Below are positions 1 to 4,390 of a stretch of DNA of 6,373 nucleotides, in pieces. This stretch comes from Flavobacteriaceae bacterium UBA6231 (GTDB lineage Bacteria; Bacteroidota; Bacteroidia; Flavobacteriales; Flavobacteriaceae), in NCBI GenBank assembly GCA_002441545.1, contig DJWL01000066.1, forward strand, positions 1 through 6,373. The letters run 5' to 3'. The notes beneath the pieces were generated by a model. The model had not been told where the DNA came from. It worked only from the letters and a program-made list of their open reading frames with translations, and did not search any database. Numbering within the stretch: position 1 is the stretch's first letter; each line of letters starts with the position of its first letter. The translations under genes and the position numbers were made by a program.

Positions 1-366
1 AGTTTTTTTTGAACTATAAACGCCAAATCGATTATCTGAAATAATTCCTTTTATATCATACTCGTTAATGATATTTTGAACTATTTTCTTTTCTTTATTA
101 ATAGCTGTAATTAGATTTGGAAGGGTTTTAAAAAGTTGCCATTTTAATAAAATGCCATATCTTGAATAGGAAATATGGTAAGAAGGAAGTTCTAAATGAA
201 TTAATTCTGGAAACTCTTTTTTAAGCAATTCTAAAGTAGCTCCATCACTTGCAATAATGGGTTCAAATTGTTGTTCAATTAAGGCATTAATAATTGGAAT
301 GCACCTAGCGGCATGACCTAAACCCCAATTTAAAGGAGCAACTAAAATTCTTTTTTTATAATTCAT
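1..366 (-). CDS. MurG-like GT-B glycosyltransferase, N-terminal part (cut by window edge)
   Basis: The first 122 residues of a gene that runs off the left edge of the window. The product starts MNYKKRILVAPLNWGLGHAA and carries the glycine-rich N-terminal loop of GT-B glycosyltransferases related to MurG/GT28 (NWGLGHAARCIPI, residues 13-25), followed by alternating strands and helices and an SDNRFG segment (residues 110-115). The family joins an NDP-activated sugar to a lipid or glycan acceptor. The nucleotide-sugar site lies in the missing C-terminal domain, so donor and acceptor cannot be judged. The start is the ATG at 366, because an in-frame TAA lies two codons upstream. The gene diverges from trmB across about 124 bases. 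No signal peptide or membrane segment is visible, which fits a cytoplasmic or peripheral enzyme. I recall proteins with this N-terminus in Bacteroidota, annotated only as glycosyltransferase; it is not MurG itself as far as this part shows. Confidence 0.8.
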   Translation of the reverse strand, partial: MNYKKRILVAPLNWGLGHAARCIPIINALIEQQFEPIIASDGATLELLKKEFPELIHLELPSYHISYSRYGILLKWQLFKTLPNLITAINKEKKIVQNIINEYDIKGIISDNRFGVYSSKKT

Positions 367-440
367 TAGTTAGACACAATTCTTTTAAAAAATGTAAATG
401 TTGTCTTTTCAAAAGATAATAATAGCATTTCAAATAAAAA

Positions 441-448
441 CAAAGATA
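441..448 (-). promoter_or_regulatory. Candidate -7 box for the glycosyltransferase gene
   Basis: The minus strand reads TATCTTTG, matching the Bacteroidota -7 consensus TAnnTTTG. It would give a leader of about 65-70 nt before the ATG at 366. A well-placed TTG (-33) element is missing: the nearest minus-strand TTTTG, at 479-475, is a few bases too far upstream. The call rests on one short motif in A/T-rich DNA. Confidence 0.3.
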
Positions 449-465
449 AAGCTAATTTGTTTCCT

Positions 466-473
466 TAATTTTG
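466..473 (+). promoter_or_regulatory. Candidate -7 box for the trmB operon
   Basis: TAATTTTG matches TAnnTTTG exactly and ends 17 bases before the GTG start of trmB. Transcription would begin near 479-481 and give a leader of only about 10 nt. No convincing TTG element is seen about 20 bases upstream. If real, it rules out the longer upstream reading frame from the ATG at 398, which would begin upstream of the transcription start. Confidence 0.4.
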
Positions 474-490
474 CCAAAATTTTTAAAAGC

Positions 491-1165
491 GTGGGAAGTA
501 AAAACAAACTTAAAAGATTTAAAGAAAACGAAACCTTTAAAAATGTATTTCAGCCAACTAGAGATGAGCTTGTTAGTGGGGAATATTCATTAAAAGGTCA
601 TTGGAATCAAACATATTTTAAAAATGATAATCCTTTAGTTTTAGAATTAGGTTGTGGAAAAGGAGAATATACAGTGGCTTTAGCAAAAAGATATCCTGAT
701 AAAAATTTTATTGGAATTGATATAAAAGGTGCACGTTTTTGGCGTGGTGCTAAAACAACAGTTGAAGAAAATCTTAAAAATGCAGCCTTTTTAAGAACTC
801 AAATTGAGCTTATAGATTTTGCTTTTGCAAAAAACGAAGTAGATGAAATTTGGATTACATTTCCCGATCCTCAAATAAAATACAAGCGAACAAAACACCG
901 CATGACTAATTCCTCTTTTTTACAGAAATATAAATCCATATTAAAACCTGATGGGGTTGTTAATTTAAAAACCGATAGTGAGTTTATGCACGGATATACC
1001 CTTGGTTTGTTGCATGGAGAAGGGCACGACGTACTATATTCAAACCATAATGTATATAAACAAGAAGGAAGTCCTGAGGAGGTTACTAGTATTCAAACCT
1101 TTTATGAGTCACAATATTTAGAAAAAAACAAAGCTATTACTTATATTAGATTTAAAATTAAATAA
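491..1165 (+). CDS. trmB: tRNA (guanine-N7-)-methyltransferase TrmB
   Basis: A class I SAM-dependent methyltransferase that makes m7G at position 46 of the tRNA variable loop, in the cytoplasm. The 224-residue product has the SAM-binding motif I (VLELGCGKGEYT, residues 50-61), an acidic second-strand end (IGIDIKG, 74-80), the family signature around FPDP (124-127) followed by a basic KYKRTKHRMT stretch, the TD pair (161-162), and a C-terminal TFYE motif (203-206) like the TxxE motif of known TrmB proteins. The frame stays open up to an ATG at 398. I chose the GTG at 491 because flavobacterial TrmB proteins, as I recall them, begin MGSKNKLKRF, because the extra 31 residues look nothing like the family, and because a -7 promoter box lies at 466-473. 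It is the first gene of a trio with a LysE transporter and an ATL protein, separated by 2 and 3 bases. Length is normal for the family. Confidence 0.93.
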   Translation: MGSKNKLKRFKENETFKNVFQPTRDELVSGEYSLKGHWNQTYFKNDNPLVLELGCGKGEYTVALAKRYPDKNFIGIDIKGARFWRGAKTTVEENLKNAAFLRTQIELIDFAFAKNEVDEIWITFPDPQIKYKRTKHRMTNSSFLQKYKSILKPDGVVNLKTDSEFMHGYTLGLLHGEGHDVLYSNHNVYKQEGSPEEVTSIQTFYESQYLEKNKAITYIRFKIK

Positions 1166-1167
1166 CA

Positions 1168-1797
1168 TTGAACATCACTTTCATCTTTTTTTTAGGGCTT
1201 TTTGTTGCATTAATTGGGGTTGTTCCTCCTGGGTTATTAAATATGACTGCTGCAAAAATTAGTTTAAAAGAAGGTCATGTTAGAGGTATTATGTTTTCAA
1301 TTGGTGTTTGTATTATAGTTTTTATTCAAACTTACTTGGCTTCAATTTTTGCTAAATATTTATCTAACCATGCTGAGGTTATTGATATTCTACAACGAGT
1401 AGCTTTTGTGATTTTTGTTTTAATAACGGTTTACTATTTATTTGTAGCTAAACAGCAATCAAAGCCCCAAATTGAACCACAAATACGAAGTAAACATAGT
1501 CGGTTTTTTCAAGGTATGTTTCTATCAAGCATTAATGTGTTTCCAATTCCATATCAGGCCTATATGACCATTACTTTAGCTTCAATTGGCTGGTTGGAAT
1601 TTGATATGACAAGCATAATTAGTTATGTGGCTGGAGCAGGAATGGGAACTTTCGTCATGTTGTATATGTACATTTTCTTTTTCGATAAGATTAAGAATAA
1701 GTCAATCACTTCTCAAAAAAGCATGAATTATCTCATTGGAGGTATTACAGGTATTATATCCATAGTTACTTTGATTAATATTATTAAAGAGATGTAA
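1168..1797 (+). CDS. LysE family translocator (six-helix membrane exporter)
   Basis: A 209-residue inner-membrane protein with about six hydrophobic segments (roughly residues 3-24, 38-62, 72-92, 113-140, 147-172 and 186-206). The early VVPPGLLNMTAAKISLKEG stretch is the conserved first-loop signature of the LysE/RhtB family, and SINVFPIPYQAYM in the fourth segment fits flavobacterial members. The family exports amino acids or related small molecules; the substrate cannot be read from the sequence. The start is a TTG at 1168, two bases after the trmB stop. An in-frame TAA lies three codons upstream and the next ATG (residue 26) would remove the first membrane helix, so TTG is nearly forced. 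The 2-nt gap suggests translation coupled to trmB. A charged loop (residues about 94-111, rich in K, Q and R) separates the two halves, as is common in this family. Confidence 0.87.
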   Translation: MNITFIFFLGLFVALIGVVPPGLLNMTAAKISLKEGHVRGIMFSIGVCIIVFIQTYLASIFAKYLSNHAEVIDILQRVAFVIFVLITVYYLFVAKQQSKPQIEPQIRSKHSRFFQGMFLSSINVFPIPYQAYMTITLASIGWLEFDMTSIISYVAGAGMGTFVMLYMYIFFFDKIKNKSITSQKSMNYLIGGITGIISIVTLINIIKEM

Positions 1798-1800
1798 TTA

Positions 1801-2130
1801 ATGAAAGTAGAATCGTTAAATTTTTTTGAAAAAGTTTATGAGGTTGCCAAACAAATACCTTATGGAAGAGTGACAAGTTATGGAGCCATAGCAAAATACC
1901 TTGGAGCGGCCAGAAGTGCTCGTATGGTTGGTTATGCTATGAACGGTTCAGTAGCTAAAGATGTTCCAGCTCATAGAGTTGTAAATAGAAAAGGACTTTT
2001 AACAGGAAAGCAACATTTTGATGGAACTAATTTAATGCAACAACTTTTAGAAAGTGAAGGAATTAAAGTTAAAGACAATCAAGTTCAAAATTTTGAAGCC
2101 TGCTTTTGGGATCCTATTAAGGAATTATAA
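1801..2130 (+). CDS. Alkyltransferase-like protein (ATL), MGMT DNA-binding domain with Ala in place of the catalytic Cys
   Basis: A 109-residue protein formed only by the DNA-binding domain of the O6-alkylguanine-DNA alkyltransferase (MGMT/Ogt) family. It shows the family tyrosine in VTSYGAIA (Y27), the arginine-finger helix (ARMVGYAMNG, R41) and the active-site segment PAHRVVNRKG. In true alkyltransferases this segment reads PCHRV. Here Ala57 replaces the acceptor cysteine, so the protein cannot remove the alkyl group itself. Known ATL proteins (E. coli YbaZ and S. pombe Atl1 with PWHR; a Thermus homologue with alanine) bind O6-alkylguanine, flip the base, and pass the lesion to nucleotide excision repair. 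Cys101 is present but lies outside the active-site loop. The ATG start is three bases after the LysE stop, making it the last gene of the trio. The YbaZ/ATL assignment is firm; the repair role is inferred from family work. Confidence 0.9.
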   Translation: MKVESLNFFEKVYEVAKQIPYGRVTSYGAIAKYLGAARSARMVGYAMNGSVAKDVPAHRVVNRKGLLTGKQHFDGTNLMQQLLESEGIKVKDNQVQNFEACFWDPIKEL

Positions 2131-2166
2131 AACATCACACCTTCTAAACTTGAAGAGTCTTAATTT

Positions 2167-2185
2167 CTGATATGATTTATATCAG
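2167..2185 (+). terminator. Palindrome after the ATL gene: weak terminator or operator
   Basis: CTGATAT and ATATCAG form a perfect 7-bp inverted repeat around the 5-base loop GATTT, starting 37 bases after the ATL stop and followed by the T-rich TTTAAATAATTT. The place suits the end of the trmB operon, but the stem has only two G-C pairs and the T tract is broken. The symmetry and the location about 80 bases before the mrp promoter box would also fit a protein-binding site. I cannot decide between these. Confidence 0.35.
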
Positions 2186-2261
2186 TTTAAATAATTTCAA
2201 AAGCACATATATTTACAAAATCATTTCAATAAATCTGCTTTATAATATTAACTTTTCGGTG

Positions 2262-2269
2262 TATATTTG
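2262..2269 (+). promoter_or_regulatory. Candidate -7 box for the mrp-nifU operon
   Basis: TATATTTG followed by TACTTT matches the Bacteroidota -7 element TAnnTTTG and also resembles the extended form often seen in flavobacteria. The expected TTG near 2239-2243 is absent (the site reads CTTTAT). Transcription would begin near 2276 and leave a leader of about 165 nt before the mrp ATG, unusually long next to the about 10-nt leader suggested for trmB. Confidence 0.5.
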
Positions 2270-2277
2270 TACTTTAG

Positions 2278-2314
2278 AATAAATCTAAATTATTAAAAAT
2301 AAATTGGATTTATT
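2278..2314 (+). repeat. Inverted repeat at the presumed 5' end of the mrp leader
   Basis: AATAAATCTAA (2278-2288) can pair with TTGGATTTATT (2304-2314): 11 pairs including one G-U, around a 15-base loop. It begins almost exactly where transcription from the box at 2262-2269 would start, so it could form a 5'-end hairpin that protects the mRNA. A second hairpin follows directly (2319-2326 with 2330-2337, 8 pairs including one G-U, 3-base loop). The stems are mostly A-U, so chance pairing in A/T-rich DNA is possible. Confidence 0.35.
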
Positions 2315-2440
2315 GAGATGATTTGAAACTCAAATTAAAGAAAAAGCAAATGAAACATTCATGACTAATAATTTAGTTGCACAAAGAAATGATTGTATGA
2401 ATGTAACATGTGACAGAAAACAAACAATAAATTTAAACAC

Positions 2441-3577
2441 ATGAAATTAAGTAAACAAGACATACTTAAAGCTCTTGAAACAATATCTGTTCCAGGAGAA
2501 GGTGGTAATATGGTTGAAACTGGAGCCGTAAAAAATGTGATGACTTTTGGAGATGAAGTAATAGTAGATATAACTATTACTAACCCAAGTTTGCAAGCGA
2601 AAAAACGGACTGAAGTTGATATCATGAAAGCAATTCATGATATTGTATATGAAAAGGCTAAAATTACTGTAAATGTAAAAGTTGAAGCACCAGAAAAACC
2701 TAAAGTAAATGTAATAAAAGGGAATGCTATTCCTGGAATTAAAAATATTATTGCAGTAGCTTCTGGAAAAGGTGGTGTAGGAAAATCTACAGTTACAGCA
2801 AACCTAGCTGTATCATTACAAAAAATGGGCTTTAAAGTTGGAGTTTTAGACGCAGACATATACGGACCATCAATTCCAATTATGTTTGATGTAGAAAAAG
2901 AACGTCCTTTGGCAGTTGATATTCATGGAAAATCTAAAATGAGACCCATAGAAAATTATGGCGTTAAAATTTTATCTATTGGGTTTTTCACACAACCAGA
3001 TCAAGCTGTAGTTTGGCGTGGCCCAATGGCTGCAAAAGCTTTAAATCAGATGATTTTTGATGCCCATTGGGGAGACATTGATTTCTTATTAATTGACTTA
3101 CCTCCTGGAACTGGAGATATTCATTTAAGTATCATGCAATCACTTCCTATTACAGGCGCTGTTATTGTAAGTACACCTCAAGTTGTAGCATTAGCTGATG
3201 CCAAAAAAGGTGTTGCCATGTTTCAACAAGAAAGTATTAACGTGCCTGTTTTAGGAATTATCGAAAACATGTCTTACTTTACACCAAATGAATTGCCAAA
3301 TTATAAATATTATATTTTTGGAAAAGACGGTGCAAAGAATCTTGCAGAAGATTTAGGCGTTAAATTTTTAGGAGCCATACCTTTAGTGCAAAGTATTCGT
3401 GAAGCTGGAGATGTTGGAAGTCCTGCCGCATTACAAATTGATACGCCTTTATCAGAAGCATTTAAAGAAATAACTCAAAATGTGGTTCAGGAATTAGTCA
3501 ATAGAAATGAAGCATTACCTCCAACTGAAGTAATAAAAATTACAACAATGGCAGGATGCTCTTCTGTAAAAAATTAG
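2441..3577 (+). CDS. mrp: Mrp/ApbC/Nbp35-type P-loop ATPase, iron-sulfur cluster carrier
   Basis: A 378-residue cytoplasmic ATPase of the SIMIBI/ParA class that takes part in delivering Fe-S clusters to target proteins. Residues about 1-90 form the N-terminal MIP18/DUF59 domain (KQDILKALETISVPG onward). The ATPase domain follows, with the deviant Walker A GKGGVGKS (109-116, signature lysine K110), the switch DADIYGPSIP, and the Walker B region LLIDLPPGTGD (D219). The usual CxxC that bridges a cluster between two monomers is absent: the matching loop reads ENMSYFTPNELPNYKYYIFG. The only cysteine in the protein is C373 in the C-terminal MAGCSS. I recall the same loop in other Bacteroidota Mrp proteins, so this looks like a lineage form and not damage. 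The ATG at 2441 fits the usual N-terminus. The next gene, a NifU-domain protein, starts three bases after the stop, so the two are surely co-transcribed. Confidence 0.93.
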   Translation: MKLSKQDILKALETISVPGEGGNMVETGAVKNVMTFGDEVIVDITITNPSLQAKKRTEVDIMKAIHDIVYEKAKITVNVKVEAPEKPKVNVIKGNAIPGIKNIIAVASGKGGVGKSTVTANLAVSLQKMGFKVGVLDADIYGPSIPIMFDVEKERPLAVDIHGKSKMRPIENYGVKILSIGFFTQPDQAVVWRGPMAAKALNQMIFDAHWGDIDFLLIDLPPGTGDIHLSIMQSLPITGAVIVSTPQVVALADAKKGVAMFQQESINVPVLGIIENMSYFTPNELPNYKYYIFGKDGAKNLAEDLGVKFLGAIPLVQSIREAGDVGSPAALQIDTPLSEAFKEITQNVVQELVNRNEALPPTEVIKITTMAGCSSVKN

Positions 3578-3580
3578 AAT

Positions 3581-3820
3581 ATGACAACAGAACAATTAAG
3601 AGAGAATATTGAAAAGGCTTTAGAAGAAATTCGCCCTTTTTTGCAAAGTGATGGTGGCGACATTTCATTGGTTTCTATTGATGATGATAAGCATGTAAAG
3701 GTTCAGTTAAAAGGAGCTTGTGTAGGTTGTAGTGTGAACCAAATGACACTAAAATCTGGTGTTGAAATGACTATAAAAAAGTATGCTCCACAAATTGAAA
3801 CAGTGGTTAATATTCTTTAA
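3581..3820 (+). CDS. NifU C-terminal-domain (Nfu-type) iron-sulfur carrier
   Basis: A 79-residue stand-alone Nfu domain that can hold an Fe-S cluster, usually [4Fe-4S] shared by two subunits, and hand it to apo-proteins in the cytoplasm. The pattern is complete: an N-terminal helix (EKALEEIRPFLQ), the conserved SDGGDISL (residues 23-30), a beta strand VKVQLKG, and the cluster motif GACVGCSVNQMTLKSGVE with C47 and C50. It has no scaffold (IscU-like) or ferredoxin-like domain, unlike full NifU. It follows mrp by three bases in the same transcript, and a strong terminator begins about 16-25 bases after its stop. With Mrp lacking its own CxxC, this protein is the only one of the pair with a recognisable cluster site, which suggests they work together; that is inference from the neighbourhood. 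Confidence 0.93.
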   Translation: MTTEQLRENIEKALEEIRPFLQSDGGDISLVSIDDDKHVKVQLKGACVGCSVNQMTLKSGVEMTIKKYAPQIETVVNIL

Positions 3821-3836
3821 TTAGTTGAGATAAAAT

Positions 3837-3874
3837 AAAAAAAAGGGGGTTAATTTCAAATTAACCCCCTTTTT
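3837..3874 (+). terminator. Strong bidirectional intrinsic terminator between convergent operons
   Basis: GGGGGTTAAT (3845-3854) pairs perfectly with ATTAACCCCC (3860-3869) around the loop TTCAA. The stem is preceded by eight A and followed by five T, so both strands give a G-C-rich hairpin followed by a U tract. It lies between nifU (plus, ends 3820) and the HEPN gene (minus, ends 3897) and can end both transcripts. It is the clearest regulatory signal in the window. Confidence 0.93.
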
Positions 3875-3896
3875 GTAATAATCAGTTTAGTTTAGT

Positions 3897-4271
3897 TTAA
3901 ATAATTTTTTCTCTTCTAAGAAAGGTGTCTAAGTTATCGGCAGCATCAAAACAATTGCTTACTTTAGGTATTTCAGTACAGTATTGAGAATTTAAATGAA
4001 GTGCTCTACACTGAAAATCCGATAAATCTACCTTTTCAAAATTTTTATTAATAATAAGGCATTGATTGTAAAGACTATCTATAGAATCACAATCTTCAAC
4101 ATCGACGCCATTTTTTAAAAGATAACCTTTTAAATAGTTTTCTATAGCATATTGAGAGTTTTTACAGACCATATAAGTAACCATGTCTTCTTCAGGTCTA
4201 AAAAGCTCTTCTTTAGCTTCGTTTAGTTTTTCTAGGGCTGTTGCAAAATATTCCTTGGCTTTTGTTCCCAT
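3897..4271 (-). CDS. Small HEPN-domain protein, function unknown
   Basis: A 124-residue, mostly helical protein. The first helix (GTKAKEYFATALEKLNEAKEELF) and the second (VCKNSQYAIENYLKGYLLKNG) have the spacing and the A-x-E-x-x-L-K-like core of HEPN domains (PF05168 type). HEPN proteins include RNases, toxins, nucleotide-binding partners of MNT nucleotidyltransferases, and adaptors without catalysis. The usual RNase motif Rx4-6H is not seen; the nearest is R89-x2-H92. Six cysteines (36, 61, 71, 88, 98, 107) are many for so short a protein. No nucleotidyltransferase or antitoxin gene lies beside it, so a toxin role is not supported here. The ATG at 4271 is secure because an in-frame TAA lies five codons upstream. 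It lies downstream of nifJ on the same strand, but 119 bases and a long inverted repeat separate them. I recall close relatives in flavobacteria, all uncharacterised. Confidence 0.75.
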   Translation of the reverse strand: MGTKAKEYFATALEKLNEAKEELFRPEEDMVTYMVCKNSQYAIENYLKGYLLKNGVDVEDCDSIDSLYNQCLIINKNFEKVDLSDFQCRALHLNSQYCTEIPKVSNCFDAADNLDTFLRREKII

Positions 4272-4299
4272 ATCTAATGGATTTTAAAGTTTATAATTG

Positions 4300-4355
4300 T
4301 AAAAGTTATATTCTAAATGCCAAAATTATTTGGCATTTAGAATGATTAACTTTTA
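4300..4355 (-). terminator. Long inverted repeat between nifJ and the HEPN gene, probably the nifJ terminator
   Basis: The inner arms are a perfect 15-bp match (4310-4324 with 4329-4343, centred on TAAATGCC/GGCATTTA) around the 4-base loop ATTA. Outside them TAAAAGTTA (4300-4308) pairs with TAACTTTTA (4347-4355), with a small asymmetric internal loop of 1 and 3 bases. On the minus strand the hairpin follows the nifJ stop by about 35 bases and its 3' arm ends in the U-rich AUAACUUUUA, as in terminators whose A and U tracts form the lower stem. The T tract is interrupted, so attenuation, mRNA 3'-end protection or a dispersed palindromic repeat are alternatives. Confidence 0.6.
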
Positions 4356-4390
4356 AGGTGTTTAACTATTAATCCTTAGGTTCACAGAGA

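Larger units (their letters stand above)
2131..2440 (+). other. 310-base gap between the ATL gene and mrp: operon end plus mrp promoter and leader
   Basis: This stretch is strongly A/T-rich and holds no long reading frame. From left to right it has a 7-bp-arm palindrome (2167-2185), a promoter-like box (2262-2269), and a presumed leader of about 165 nt with several inverted repeats (2278-2314, 2319-2337, 2355-2404 enclosing 2364-2377). A 15-codon reading frame (ATG at 2397, stop at 2442-2444) overlaps the mrp start by four bases. No tRNA, known riboswitch or repeat family was recognised. Confidence 0.7.

Noticed and set aside
398..490. A 31-residue N-terminal extension of trmB from the ATG at 398
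   Set aside because: The extra residues do not resemble the family, the GTG at 491 gives the usual flavobacterial N-terminus, and a promoter box lies at 466-473 inside the extension.
2365..2859. Minus-strand open frames opposite the start of mrp
   Set aside because: They overlap the conserved Mrp coding sequence in antisense and their products look like random translation.
3885..3899. Three tandem GTTTA units at the 3' end of the HEPN gene
   Set aside because: Too short and too simple in A/T-rich DNA. It covers the stop codon region and has no sign of function.
3897..4271. HEPN/MNT toxin-antitoxin system
   Set aside because: No nucleotidyltransferase or other antitoxin candidate lies next to the gene on either side, and the RNase motif is absent.
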